The notes: generated by a model from the sequence alone, not told the origin. A stretch of 64,000 nt of DNA from Desulfobacter hydrogenophilus (GCF_004319545.1 NZ_CP036313.1:4528501-4592500), one strand, 5' to 3'. Positions 35,949 to 45,953 are shown, counted from the first letter of the stretch. Program-made: numbers and translations.

Positions 35949-37151
35949 TTATAACCGGTTTGTTTGTCTGTCATGGGGATTTGATTCAACCAGAATCCGA
36001 TCATAGACCTGATAAAAAGGCAATTCTTTTTCCAGGGCAATGCGTTTGCAGTCATCGTATTCCGGCATAATCCGGATCTGACCGTTTGGATCGGTGATTT
36101 TTTTGGCATTTACCCGACCAAGGCTTGTCTCTACGTCCACAGATTCACGTTTTAAAATCATCCGGTCGCACAGGTGGTATCGAACACCAATGCTTGTGGT
36201 CTCGGATAACAGAACCGTGGAAAGCGCCTGGAGCATCTCCCTGCGGCAAATCACCTCAATGCGGGTGGCAGGGCGGTTTTTTTTCATGAATGCCGGTGTA
36301 AAACTGACATCAAGCGCGCCTTGGTCCATGAGGCGGTCCATCACAAAGCCAAGGCCCTCCGGGCTCATGTCATCCACATTGGTATACAGCACATAAACCT
36401 GGTCCGACAGGATATTTTCCCCGCAATTTTTTGCAACAACAGGGGAACCCAGCACCAGACGCAGCAGATTAGGAACAGATGCACCGGTGTCACGTTTGCC
36501 GGCCCCGTAGCCCACTTTTTCAATCTTCATATCCGGCATGGCACCGAACTGCGGAGCCAGCGTTGCCACAATGGATGCCCCTGTGGGCGTGACAATCTCG
36601 GTTTTGGCGTCAGATCCCGTCACTTCAAGGCCTTTAAGGATGGCCACAGTGGCCGGAACCGGCACAGGAATGGTGCCATGGGCGCACTTAATGGTCCCTG
36701 ATCCCAGGGGAACCGGCGTTGCCGCCACCTGGTCAACCCCCAGGTAATCCAGGGCCAGAAAGCTGCCGATAATGTCTACCAGGCTGTCAATGCCTCCTAT
36801 CTCATGGAAGTGGACGGTTTCAATGTCCTTTCCGTGGATACGGGCTTCGGCCTGGGCAATGTGTTTAAAAGCGGTCAGGGCTTTGGCCCGGACCTCATCC
36901 GGCAGATCCGCAGATTCGATCATCTCCCGGATGTTGGTATAATGGCGATGGGTGACATGGTCGGTCACATCCACATAAAGGTTAACAGCCCGCAAATGGC
37001 TCCTGAACACAACTTCCGTACGCAGATCAAACCCGTCCAGAACGGCTGACAGTTTTCCTTTAAGCCAGTCCACAGGCACACCAAGATCCACCAGTGCTCC
37101 TAAAAACATATCCCCTGCAATGCCTGCCATCATATCGAGATAAAGAATCAT
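35949..37151 (-). CDS. larC: LarC-type nickel insertion protein (DUF111)
   Basis: 400 residues in one uninterrupted frame. Start LYLDMMAGIAGDMFLGALVDLG, middle VHFHEIGGIDSLVDIIG and TPTGASIVATLA are the LarC1 domain; the ferredoxin-like LarC2 domain follows (YVLYTNVDDMSPEGLGFVMDRL). LarC builds the nickel-pincer cofactor of lactate racemase from its dithio precursor using CTP. In some bacteria the two halves need a frameshift; here they are fused normally. No larB, larE or larA lies in the window. Overlaps the peptidase gene by four bases. Confidence 0.92.
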   Translation of the reverse strand: MILYLDMMAGIAGDMFLGALVDLGVPVDWLKGKLSAVLDGFDLRTEVVFRSHLRAVNLYVDVTDHVTHRHYTNIREMIESADLPDEVRAKALTAFKHIAQAEARIHGKDIETVHFHEIGGIDSLVDIIGSFLALDYLGVDQVAATPVPLGSGTIKCAHGTIPVPVPATVAILKGLEVTGSDAKTEIVTPTGASIVATLAPQFGAMPDMKIEKVGYGAGKRDTGASVPNLLRLVLGSPVVAKNCGENILSDQVYVLYTNVDDMSPEGLGFVMDRLMDQGALDVSFTPAFMKKNRPATRIEVICRREMLQALSTVLLSETTSIGVRYHLCDRMILKRESVDVETSLGRVNAKKITDPNGQIRIMPEYDDCKRIALEKELPFYQVYDRILVESNPHDRQTNRL

Positions 37152-38293
37152 TTCGCCGCCTTTCCTGTTGCATGGATTTGAAGAATTTCAAGGGTCAGTT
37201 TAGCACAATCGACCATATCTTTAAGTGCAATGGATTCCTTAAGGGTATGCACATCCGTCATACCTGTGCCGATAACACCTGCGGCAATGCCTTTGCCGAA
37301 AAAGACATTGGCATCAGCCGCGCCGCCGCTTGTTTTACAGGCCATGTCCCGGCCCAGGTTCGCTGCTGCTTTTTGGGCAAGCTTGATCATCACATGATCT
37401 TCGGGGATGTTGGTATTGGGAAAGTCATTTTTCACAATCATTTCCACCCGGGGAAGCGTGTCTCCACCGGCCTGGAGTTCGGCCATGGTATTTTCAAAGG
37501 TGGAGACAATGGAGTGTGTGACCTTATCCAGTTTTGCCGGATCATGGGACCGGGCCTCGCCGTGAATTTCCACATATTCGGGCACAATATTGGTGGCAGC
37601 ACCGCCGGAAATAAGTCCCAAATTGCAGGTGGTTTCCTCGTCGAGACGCCCTAATTCAAGTTTGGCAACAGCACAGGAAGCCGCATAAATGGCAGAAACC
37701 CCGTTCTCTGGAGAACCGCCGGCATGGGCCGCACGGCCGTAAATTTTTGCACTGATCTTATTGGCCGCAGGTGCCCGATTCACAATCCCCTCGGTGTCCA
37801 CAGCGTCCAGAATGTATCCGAATTTTGATTTAAGCAGAGAGCAGTCAAGGTTCTTAGCGCCTAAAAGCCCCTGCTCCTCACATACAGTCATGACCACCTC
37901 AACAGGGGGACACGGCAGGTTATTATCTTTAATCACCTGCATCACCTCAAGGATGACGGCAAGGGCGGACTTATCGTCGGAACCCAGGATAGTGGTGCCG
38001 TCACTTCTAAACACCCCGTCCTCAAAGATGACCTTAACCCCTTTACCCGGCACCACCGTATCCATATGCCCGGAAAGCATCACAGAATCAACATCCGTAT
38101 TGCCCTTAAATGTGGCCACAAGGTTGCCGCAGTCACCGTTAAACTTGACGCCGGCGTCATCAAACACCACGGTTGCCCCAAGGTCAGTCAGTTCCTTTTC
38201 AAGAACCTTTGCGATCAGGGCCTCGCTACCGGATTCGGAATCAATCCGGGCAAGGGCTGCAAACCGCTGCCCCAGGCGTTCTTCATCAATCAT
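37148..38293 (-). CDS. M20-family peptidase, PepT-like
   Basis: 381 residues. Metal-binding motifs: SGHMDTVVPG (His, Asp), the bridging Asp in LGSDDKSALAV, catalytic and ligand Glu in VCEEQGLLGA, later Asp in ILDAVDTEG and final His in GMTDVHTLKE. Between them is the dimerisation lid (YGRAAHAGGSPENGVSAI). It hydrolyses small peptides with two zinc ions in the cytoplasm; the PepT/PepT-2 subfamily fits best. Start ATG 38293 follows AGGATAGA. It heads a tight minus-strand gene run pepT-larC-pgpA-recA-alaS. Confidence 0.88.
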   Translation of the reverse strand: MIDEERLGQRFAALARIDSESGSEALIAKVLEKELTDLGATVVFDDAGVKFNGDCGNLVATFKGNTDVDSVMLSGHMDTVVPGKGVKVIFEDGVFRSDGTTILGSDDKSALAVILEVMQVIKDNNLPCPPVEVVMTVCEEQGLLGAKNLDCSLLKSKFGYILDAVDTEGIVNRAPAANKISAKIYGRAAHAGGSPENGVSAIYAASCAVAKLELGRLDEETTCNLGLISGGAATNIVPEYVEIHGEARSHDPAKLDKVTHSIVSTFENTMAELQAGGDTLPRVEMIVKNDFPNTNIPEDHVMIKLAQKAAANLGRDMACKTSGGAADANVFFGKGIAAGVIGTGMTDVHTLKESIALKDMVDCAKLTLEILQIHATGKAAK

Positions 38294-38531
38294 ATTCTAT
38301 CCTTTACACATTAAAGCCCACCAGGACCATTTAAACAAGTGGGATAATATACTAGAATTTATCGAGGAATGCCAGTTGTCCATAAACTTGAACCCATCTG
38401 ATTTATCGTCAGGCACAAAATATTATACATACAATGATAGGCAACGCTGCGTTTTTGACCACCCTACCCTCATATCGGCAAAACCATGGAAAAGCATCTT
38501 TTGACCATTCGTCTCCGCACCCCGGGCCGGC

Positions 38532-39188
38532 TTACAGGCAAGCCTGAACCTCACCGACCACCTCCGCCACCATTTTTTCAAGAACCGGATAAGGTTTTGC
38601 ACCCACAAGCCTTTGACCTTTCATCAAAAAAGTGGGGGCAGCCACAAGTTCAAGCTCCCGGGCCTTTTCCCAGTCCCGGTCCACAGCATCGGCATAGGAT
38701 CTTGAATCAATGATTTTTTTTGCCTGCGCCCCATCCAGACCAGCCGACGCTACTAAATCCAGAAGCACCGTTTTGTCCGCTAAATTACTGTCATCCACAA
38801 AATAGGCTTTGAACGCCGCATCATGAAACTGGTGGGCCCGACCGCACGCCTGGGCCCAAAGGCCAATTTCCTGGGCCAGACGGGAATTATAAATCATCTT
38901 CCCCTCCCCAAAGGGCAGGCCAAAGCTTTGTGCCGTGGCTTTAAGATTTGCGGTCACCTGTTCCGGGGTCACCAGCAGACCTTTTTCCTCTAACAATCGG
39001 GCTATGGGCAATCCTTGTTCTGGCACATCCGGCTGCAGCGGATAGGCCCGCCACTTTATTTCGATATTGTATGTCTTCCTTAATTTATCAATACTCCCGG
39101 TACTGAAGTAGCACCAGGGTCAGATATAGTCGCTAAAAATCTCCAGCCGGGGCCGATAAAAATCGGTATTATCCTCACTTGACTGCAT
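38532..39188 (-). CDS. FrnE/DsbA-like thiol oxidoreductase with selenocysteine (U-x-x-C)
   Basis: Start ATG at 39188 (AAGGA seven bases upstream) reads LEIFSDYI, then an in-frame TGA at 39122-39120, then PWCYFSTGSIDKLR and on without interruption to 218 residues. The TGA falls exactly where FrnE-like DsbA proteins have the first Cys of CPWC, so the active site becomes U23-P-W-C26. A stem right after the TGA suits a SECIS. The rest is the DSBA/FrnE helical insert (LAQEIGLWAQACGRAHQFHDAAFKAYF) and the cis-Pro loop VAAPTFLMKG. No signal peptide, so probably a cytoplasmic thiol-disulfide enzyme. An ordinary annotation would start after the TGA and lose the active site. Confidence 0.87.
39096..39122 (-). 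promoter_or_regulatory. UGA-Sec codon and candidate SECIS of the DsbA-like gene
   Basis: Immediately after TGA (39122-39120) on the minus strand, CCC-T-GGT-G-CT pairs with AG-T-ACC-GGG around the loop ACTTC. One unpaired T and one mismatch interrupt the stem. Size and position suit a bacterial SECIS; the loop has been judged only by eye. Confidence 0.6.
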
Positions 39189-39369
39189 TATTTATTCCTT
39201 TGGTTTTCCAAACATCCCCATACAAGCTAATTGAATTATATTTGATCTTATGCCTTATCCGGTTTAAATCTTCAATGCTCAAAAAATCTACTAAGATAAA
39301 AATTCATCAACACAACTGCTGCGTCCCCAATAAAAAATTAAGCGAGTTCAATACGCTTTACAAACAAAA

Positions 39370-39401
39370 CGAGCGGTTTGCCCGGATGGGAAAACCGCTC
39401 G
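39370..39401 (-). terminator. Terminator after the metallo-beta-lactamase gene
   Basis: CGAGCGGTTT pairs perfectly with AAACCGCTCG, followed on the minus strand by TTTTGTTTG. Located 34 bases past the gene ending at 39435. Confidence 0.85.
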
Positions 39402-39434
39402 AATTCAATTTATAGATATTGTTCTTAAATCAAC

Positions 39435-40703
39435 TTAGACATATAGCGCCTTTGCCAGGGCTTTTTGGGCCCGGGGTTCCCCATGGACCAGCTTGATTTT
39501 CCCGGGCGGTTCCGGCATGGACTTTACCCAGTTGACCAGCCCGGCCTGGTCTGCATGGGCCAAGTACCCGGACAGCACATGGACACCGGCGGCCACCTTT
39601 GTTTTCCCCTCAAGGATGCGGCGGCCCAAGGTACCTTTCGCCTGGTAGCCGACAAAAAAGATGTCGTTTTCAGGCACCTGAAGCCCCTTTTCCAGATGAT
39701 CCAGAATTCGCCCCCCTGTACACATACCGGAACCGGCAATAATAACAGCAGGCCCATTTATATCCAAAAGTGCCCGATGATCCCGGTATCTTTCCACCGC
39801 GTACAGATTTTTAAAATCAATGGGGTGATCGCCCCGGGCCTTCAGGTCTTTTGCGGCCTGGTCCCAGAAATCTTCCAGACCGGCATATATTTTTGTTATC
39901 TCAAGCCCAAGGGGCGAATCCACAAACACCGGGACTTTTGTTCTGATACGGTCGAGCTCATAGAGCAGTTCCTGGGTTCTGCCCAGGGCAAAGGCCGGAA
40001 TATAGACAATACCGTTATCCGCAAGGGCCTTGTCCAACAAGCCTGACAGGGTCTGAACCCGTTCCTTTCGGCCAGCATGCAGTCGGTCACCATAGGTGGA
40101 TTCCAGAATAAGCAGGTCGCAGACGTCCGGTAAACCCGGGTCCGGTAAAATCGGCGTGTCTTTGCAGCCGAGATCTCCGGAAAAAGTCACCCTATAATCC
40201 CTGGACGACGGGCAGGGAAACCAAAACTGAATAAAACAGGACCCCAGGATATGCCCGGCATTGCCCAGCTTGAACCGACTGCCCCGGCCCAGGGAAAAAA
40301 CCTCGTTCAGTTCAAAACCCCAGGACAGATCGTCAATGCGCTTTTCCAGATTCCGAATCTCCTGGTCCGGCCGTTCGGAAAACGACAGGGCGTCCCGAAG
40401 CATTGGAATCAGCAGAGCTTTGGTCGCATGGGTGCAGATGATCTCACCCTTGAACCCCGCCTCGATTAAGTCCGGCACCCGTCCGATATGATCTATGTGG
40501 GCGTGGGTAAGAAATAAAAAATCTATTTTCTCAGGATGAACCGGAAATTGGTCAAAATCCGGCTCCGGATCATGGCCGTATGCAGTGCCACAGTCCACCA
40601 GAATGTTGATGTCAGCACCCGTTTGCTGCCGTAACCTTACCAGATGGCAGGACCCGGTGACACAATATTCAGCGCCGAGATGAATGATGTCCACTGGACT
40701 CAT
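39435..40703 (-). CDS. Beta-CASP metallo-beta-lactamase ribonuclease-like protein
   Basis: 422 residues. MBL motifs: motif 2 THAHIDHIG, motif 3 His in NAGHILGSC, motif 4 Asp in TFSGDLG; beta-CASP motif A in LLILESTYGDR, motif B His region SGMCTGGRILDHL and motif C His in VLSGYLAHADQ. Such proteins (YSH1/CPSF73-like) are zinc-dependent endo/exoribonucleases acting on RNA in the cytoplasm. Bacterial members of this length are poorly characterised; function on RNA is inferred from the family. Monocistronic, with its own terminator downstream. Confidence 0.88.
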   Translation of the reverse strand: MSPVDIIHLGAEYCVTGSCHLVRLRQQTGADINILVDCGTAYGHDPEPDFDQFPVHPEKIDFLFLTHAHIDHIGRVPDLIEAGFKGEIICTHATKALLIPMLRDALSFSERPDQEIRNLEKRIDDLSWGFELNEVFSLGRGSRFKLGNAGHILGSCFIQFWFPCPSSRDYRVTFSGDLGCKDTPILPDPGLPDVCDLLILESTYGDRLHAGRKERVQTLSGLLDKALADNGIVYIPAFALGRTQELLYELDRIRTKVPVFVDSPLGLEITKIYAGLEDFWDQAAKDLKARGDHPIDFKNLYAVERYRDHRALLDINGPAVIIAGSGMCTGGRILDHLEKGLQVPENDIFFVGYQAKGTLGRRILEGKTKVAAGVHVLSGYLAHADQAGLVNWVKSMPEPPGKIKLVHGEPRAQKALAKALYV

Positions 40704-40836
40704 ACGGGAATACCTTTCCGTAACAGTTCAGACTTTTTTTCAAGGTTAATATTCAAGACTTCTGACAACATATTTATAAACGCCTTATTTTTATCTAAGC
40801 GCTATTTTCAAATGGGACCGATGTCAAATAATAAAT

Positions 40837-42102
40837 TCAGGAATTAGACGGCTTATGCTGAGCGGACTTATGATGAAACGGCTGAAATGCAGACACAATA
40901 ACACAAAAGACAAAGGCATTGGCCGGAATATGCAAATTAAAATCCACAATACTGTGAACCAGTATGGCCACCACAGACACCATAGCAGCCAAGGCAAAAC
41001 CGCTGGTCTGCCGGCTGCGACTCCCCCTATTTTTCAAACCCGCCTTAAAAAAAACAATCAACATCCAGATCATCACCGCAATCACCCACACCCCCATATC
41101 GGCTGTAAAATGAAGATAATCATTGTGGGTATGTTTAAATATGATGCCTAAACCTGGTGGCTGATATTCCGGAAATGCCGCCGCATAGGTCCCTGGCCCT
41201 GTTCCCAAAAAAGCATGGTCTTTTATCATCTCCACAGTGCCTTTCCATGCGGTCACCCGGGATTCTGCACTGGCAGCTTCATCTTTTTGCGCAAAGGTCA
41301 TCACCCGGGAAACAATGGGAGAACTTGCCAGAATAACGGCTGAAACAACCAGGGTAATACCCGTCAACACCAGAATCAGTTTTTTACTGTGAAACTGTCT
41401 CTGGCTTAAAAGCATCGTCACCATAAACGCAATGGAACACGCCATGGCAGCCCAGCCCCCCCGGGACAAGGTCAACGCCTGCACCGCCACCAACACCAGG
41501 GCCAGATAAATGATCACCATCAGCCATGCCACACTGCGACTGCGCGTCAACAGTAATACCAGCAAAAAAGGCAATGCCATTTCAATAAAACCGGCCAGAT
41601 GATTATGGTTGCCATAGGTGGCAGACACAAATTCAGGGCTGTACCGCAGTTCATCATACTGCCAGAAGGTAAAAGGATTCACCCCAAACCGTTTGAACAA
41701 ACCAAATACAGATAAAAATAACGCTGTACCGATAATGGTGTAAACCAACATCCGCTTCTGCGTTCTCGTGCGCACCACGGAACGTCCTACCAGATAAACC
41801 CCGACATAGGTCAGCAACAGCGAAAATCCCTGCCAGGCAAGCCACCTGTGGGGAGAAACCAAAACAGAGACACCCGCCATAACAACCAAAACCACTAGCG
41901 GTATGTTCAAAGGTGTTTTAGCAATCAACACATTGTCATAATGCAGACTTTCGATAACCAATAAAATAAAAGACAAAAGGACTCCAAGCTGAATCACAGA
42001 CACAGCCCAAGGATGGACACTCCCCCGGGCCAATGGCGTAAAGGCAACCAGAATGCATATTATGATAAGTCCAGTTTTACTGTAAATCGTTGATTTTATC
42101 AT
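40837..42102 (-). CDS. O-antigen ligase/polymerase (Wzy/WaaL-type) membrane protein
   Basis: About 421 residues with ten or more membrane helices and one large periplasmic loop holding the family signature region TGPGTYAAAFPEYQP ... THNDYLHFTADMGV (O-antigen ligase domain Wzy_C). It would join or polymerise lipid-linked glycan units at the periplasmic face. I start it at 42102, where TAATG links its start to the stop of the upstream transferase; an open frame reaches 42174 inside that gene. Last gene of the polysaccharide run. Ligase versus polymerase cannot be decided. Confidence 0.85.
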   Translation of the reverse strand: MIKSTIYSKTGLIIICILVAFTPLARGSVHPWAVSVIQLGVLLSFILLVIESLHYDNVLIAKTPLNIPLVVLVVMAGVSVLVSPHRWLAWQGFSLLLTYVGVYLVGRSVVRTRTQKRMLVYTIIGTALFLSVFGLFKRFGVNPFTFWQYDELRYSPEFVSATYGNHNHLAGFIEMALPFLLVLLLTRSRSVAWLMVIIYLALVLVAVQALTLSRGGWAAMACSIAFMVTMLLSQRQFHSKKLILVLTGITLVVSAVILASSPIVSRVMTFAQKDEAASAESRVTAWKGTVEMIKDHAFLGTGPGTYAAAFPEYQPPGLGIIFKHTHNDYLHFTADMGVWVIAVMIWMLIVFFKAGLKNRGSRSRQTSGFALAAMVSVVAILVHSIVDFNLHIPANAFVFCVIVSAFQPFHHKSAQHKPSNS

Positions 42103-43343
42103 TATCGCCCCGCTCCGGTCAAAACACTGCCCACTGTTTTCATAATCAACATACAATCCAGGCGAAGCGACCATTTATCAATATATAATAAATCCAATTT
42201 CATCCACTCATCAAATGTTAAGTCATTTCGCTTTGGTGCAATCTGCCAGAGACAGGTCAACCCCGGCTTCATGGAAAGCCGCCTGCGCTGCCAAACCTCA
42301 TATTGACACACCTCACTGGGCAAAGGCGGCCGCGGCCCCACCAGACTCATATCACCCATCAAAACATTAATGAACTGGGGCAGTTCATCCAAACTGGTCT
42401 TTCTTAAAAAAGTACCCACATAGGGAATAATCCGAGGATCTTTTTTAATCTTGAAGGCAGGCCCGTCCGCTTCATTTAACGACTTCAATGCCTCCAATTT
42501 TTTATCCGCATCCAAAACCATGCTCCGAAACTTGAGTACCTTAAACCGCCGACCATTTTGTCCCAGCCGCTCCTGGCTGTAAAATACCGGACCAGGCGAT
42601 GTCAGGTAAATCGCCAAACTGATGATTGCAAACACCGGTGAAAGGACAATTAAAAAAAACAGGGCCAACCCATAGTCCATAAATGACTTCATCAACAGTA
42701 GCCCTTCATTGATAGGCGTACTTTGCAAAGTCAGCGTGGGTATACCGCTAAAATCAACCACATGGATCTGCGCCACAGCCGGAGTATATTTCAGATAGTG
42801 AATTTGCCAGTCCGGAATAAAACGCACCCGCACCCCCATGGACTCAGCCAACACCAGATATTTATCCGGGTTTTCAATAAGCCTTAAGGGCATGGCAAAT
42901 ATCAACTCATCCACCACATTGTTTTCAAGATACGCTTTAAGATCCGTTATGGTTCCAACCACTTTGTGCCCATTGACAACCGAAGAACCAACGATTTCAG
43001 GATTTATATCAAAGCAGCCAAGAATTCGATACCCCCCCTCCCGACTCACATCAATGGATTTAATCACATCTACAGCCCGGTCCCGGCTTCCCACAATCAG
43101 TACATTTCGCGTATTATACCCTTGTGCCCGAAGTTGCTGCAGCATCATCACAACACACCACTTGAACAATGTCAGACCGAAAATATTAAGCACAAAAAAG
43201 ATACCCATCAAAATCCGGCTCATATCCTTGACGCTCATTGCGAACAACACGACATTAAGAATGAGAATACCGAAGAAACACGCCTTGACAATATGAATAA
43301 AAAACCATGAAAAGGGTTTTTCACGAAATGATTGATATACCCC
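42102..43343 (-). pseudogene. Polyprenyl-phosphate sugar-phosphate transferase, C-terminal part, split by transposon
   Basis: The C-terminal two-thirds of a WbaP/ExoY-type initiating transferase: CoA-binding-like domain (VLIVGSRDRAVDVIKSI), a membrane segment, then the catalytic block LTSPGPVFYSQERLGQNG, FKVLKFRSM, TSLDELPQFINVLMGDMSLVGPRPPLPSEV and MKPGLTCLWQI. It normally attaches the first sugar-phosphate to undecaprenyl phosphate. The frame runs into the transposon at 43344; the missing N-terminus is at 47691-47897. Deleting the element and one TACCCC restores SWVGVYQSFRE in frame. The fragment has Met/GTG codons near 43250 and might still be expressed, as the catalytic domain is intact. 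Confidence 0.9.
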
Positions 43344-43367
43344 TGATGAGATTCAAATAATGTAACG
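43344..43367. repeat. Left terminal inverted repeat of the transposon
   Basis: 24 bp beginning TGATGAGATTC and ending TGTAACG; matches the inverted right end at 20 of 24 positions. Confidence 0.9.
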
Positions 43368-43626
43368 GTATTATGGATTTAAGATTCTAACAAAAATGTC
43401 AAATTTGTTTTTGATTTAAACTTGTTGTAGCGAAACACCAATAAAAGCAGAGTTACAAAATAATGTAACGGCGTAAGAAAAATTCAATAATGATCTGTGG
43501 TTTGGCGTTTTTCAAAAATGAATCAAACAGAAATCGGCGTCAAAACATATGAGGATAAAATACAGGCAGGCCAACCTCGGATTATACCAAGGATGGCCTG
43601 TTAATGCAGATAAGTTGTGGTAAGGA

Positions 43627-44289
43627 TTATTGAGGAGGGAGATCTGATATAAATTCCAGGGCAAGATTAATATCAACAAATTGGTGGTTTAACTCCTTTG
43701 CCCTGTCCCGGCAGTCTGTACAGATTTCTTTAAATTTGCGCATATCGCCCTTAACGGACATATAAATCTGTTCAACGGCTTCCTGCTGGATATCTTTGTA
43801 TTTTTCAATGAAGTCCTCGACCTCTATGGGATACAAAATCAGGGTTTTCAACCGGCTGAGTATATCAGGATGGTTCCGGCTCAAATAAGTTCTCACATTC
43901 GGAAGTCCTGCAAATACGATGGGAACCCCGGCATCAATAATCCGTTTAAGATATGGCCAAACCCGGGTGTCCAAGTCATTGGCCTCATCTATAATGATAA
44001 AACAATTGGAGAGATTACAGATCATTTTCAGGTACTGGGGAGTTCGGCGGTAGGTGGCGGTGGCCTCATAATTTAATTCCTTAAGTATCGCGGCCAGGGT
44101 TTCATGTATGTTGAACAGAGACTCAACCCATACAGCATGGAGCTTTTTGGGATGCAGCAATTTTAAAAACCGAGTTTTTCCTGCACCAAAATCACCCTCC
44201 ATGAGCACGCTTTGGCCTCTGTAGATCCGGTTATAAGTGGCAGCCAAGTATGAGACCCTTCGTTTATCACTGATAAAATCCTCTTTCAT
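43627..44289 (-). CDS. Transposition AAA ATPase (MuB/TniB-like)
   Basis: About 220 residues from ATG 44289 (GGAG seven bases upstream), overlapping the transposase stop by four bases. Walker A GDFGAGKT, Walker B CFIIIDEAND, sensor-like FAGLPNVRTYL. The family covers MuB, TniB, IstB and ExeA-like proteins, which bind DNA as filaments and choose the insertion target for the partner DDE transposase. It is the last gene of the transposon operon, close to the left end. An open frame extends 20 codons upstream inside the transposase gene but has no ribosome site. Confidence 0.88.
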   Translation of the reverse strand: MKEDFISDKRRVSYLAATYNRIYRGQSVLMEGDFGAGKTRFLKLLHPKKLHAVWVESLFNIHETLAAILKELNYEATATYRRTPQYLKMICNLSNCFIIIDEANDLDTRVWPYLKRIIDAGVPIVFAGLPNVRTYLSRNHPDILSRLKTLILYPIEVEDFIEKYKDIQQEAVEQIYMSVKGDMRKFKEICTDCRDRAKELNHQFVDINLALEFISDLPPQ

Positions 44290-45953
44290 GTTATGTCTCC
44301 ATGGGATGCATAAATGGCTACATGGTTCGTATTTAACGATTTTTGGCAATCAAGCATAAATGCATTGAACAGGGCCTGATTTTTACGGTCATCCGGCTGG
44401 TTTATCTTTTTTGTGTAATCCGCGTACCTTGATTGATTATGATCAAGCACTTGTTCCGCCCGGGCCAGGGTGAGGCCCTTATGAAAAACGTCGACTAAAA
44501 CAGGCCGGTCAACGGCCATATTGTGCTTTTCTAAAAGAGCGATAATGGTGTCAAGTTCATCAGGCGGCACAGGCGAAGGTTCTGGTGCCGGCGGTCTGTC
44601 AAACGGCTTTTTTGCAATGGCTTCGCCCAACAGTATACCGTCTTCACCCTGCTCAAAAATAAAAAGCTTGTCCTTGTATTTGGATATTTTCACCGGTGTG
44701 CTTTTATGTTTGCTGAACTTATCTGCACCACGGGTCACATAATAATCGCGCTTGTCATGGCGGATGGTCCTGGTTTTGGATACGGTGGCTTTGATTTTCC
44801 TGTAGCCGTATTTCATATATTCCTGAACCTGGTCCGGGGTAAAATTCAGGGTATCTGCCTGGTTTGATAAAAAATCATCAAATTTCTGTGCCGGCACCCA
44901 GGCACTGACCACCCCGTCTTCGGTAAAATAATGTTGTGTATGATTATGTTCGTTACGATATTCGCTGAGCATAGTGCTGCTCCTTAGTTCCTGAAGGCTT
45001 ATATCAAGAAGGGTTACAGTAATTTTTTCCTTTCTTCCCCGCTTGAAGTCATATTCGGTAACGGTTTTCACAATCCTGTCCTCAAAGGCTTTGATAATAC
45101 GTATTTCAAAATTGTGCAGGCTCCGGTGTGAAGATTCTAGATGTGCCTTATCTTTGGGTGAATACGCCTTTGAAAAATCCGGTGCCAAATAGAAGCCTTG
45201 CGGTGTAGAATGCTTCAGGTTAATGGCATTGATGGGGCGTTTTAGATTTAAAAATCCTTTTGCCTGGTCAGGTCTGATACCAATTTTTTGCAAAGGCAAA
45301 GGGGTACTCAACAAAAAACGGGTAAAAAGATCCACAGAGTTCAGGCTGCTTTCGGTAAAATAAAAGTCCAGAATAAACATTTTCCTGGAAGCGGTATCAA
45401 ATATTTCAATTACCTGTGGTTTTTGCCAGTTACCGTGTTCATCTCTGATCCTTAAATATTGAAATTTACAGCCGTCAACCTGGATCAAAGCAAATACCGG
45501 CACCGACTTGAAGGCATGCATTACCGGGACCTGATCCTGCTTATCCTCTTTTTCCAGGTAAAATTTGAGATTTTCCCTTTTGACACATCGCCGAAGTGCC
45601 GGAAGACTGATGGTTCTGCCCAGCTCTTGTTCAAGCCAGTGATGATAATTTTTAATGGTTCTGGCTTTCCGGGTGATAAAAATGAATCCCTGGGATGAGG
45701 GGTCGCATGACGCCTTGACCATCTCAATAAACCGTCTTTTGGTTTGCTCATCTATTGCTCTGGGCCGTCCGCTGCACTTACGGCCTTCCATAATTCCTTT
45801 TTCAACCAGTAAAAGGGGCGCCGGGATAATTCCGGTTTTCTTGTACTGGTCCTTGTAATATTTTTTGGACCGTCTCTTGGTAGATCCGGTTTTATTCATG
45901 ATTTTTTTGTGCAGCAGTAAATGAAAGCGGTCATCAATAGTCAGGTCATCCAT
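44286..45953 (-). CDS. Mu/TnsB-type DDE transposase (rve integrase core)
   Basis: About 555 residues. N-terminal helix-turn-helix part (GRPRAIDEQTKRRFIEMV ... ISLPALRRCVKRENL), then an RNase-H-like core with candidate catalytic triad D160 (LIQVDGCKF), D229 (IRPDQAKGF) and E273 (KAHLESSHRSLH), then a beta-barrel and a Pro-rich C-terminal tail (KKPFDRPPAPEPSPVPPDE) that may contact the ATPase, as in MuA and TnsB. AGGGGGCAGATAATG sets the start at 45953; an open frame reaches 46064. Cuts and joins the transposon ends. Confidence 0.88.
   Translation of the reverse strand: MDDLTIDDRFHLLLHKKIMNKTGSTKRRSKKYYKDQYKKTGIIPAPLLLVEKGIMEGRKCSGRPRAIDEQTKRRFIEMVKASCDPSSQGFIFITRKARTIKNYHHWLEQELGRTISLPALRRCVKRENLKFYLEKEDKQDQVPVMHAFKSVPVFALIQVDGCKFQYLRIRDEHGNWQKPQVIEIFDTASRKMFILDFYFTESSLNSVDLFTRFLLSTPLPLQKIGIRPDQAKGFLNLKRPINAINLKHSTPQGFYLAPDFSKAYSPKDKAHLESSHRSLHNFEIRIIKAFEDRIVKTVTEYDFKRGRKEKITVTLLDISLQELRSSTMLSEYRNEHNHTQHYFTEDGVVSAWVPAQKFDDFLSNQADTLNFTPDQVQEYMKYGYRKIKATVSKTRTIRHDKRDYYVTRGADKFSKHKSTPVKISKYKDKLFIFEQGEDGILLGEAIAKKPFDRPPAPEPSPVPPDELDTIIALLEKHNMAVDRPVLVDVFHKGLTLARAEQVLDHNQSRYADYTKKINQPDDRKNQALFNAFMLDCQKSLNTNHVAIYASHGDIT

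Noticed and set aside
39179..39415. 78-codon plus-strand ORF
   Set aside because: No family signal; it overlaps the start of the selenoprotein gene in antisense and contains the terminator of the MBL gene.
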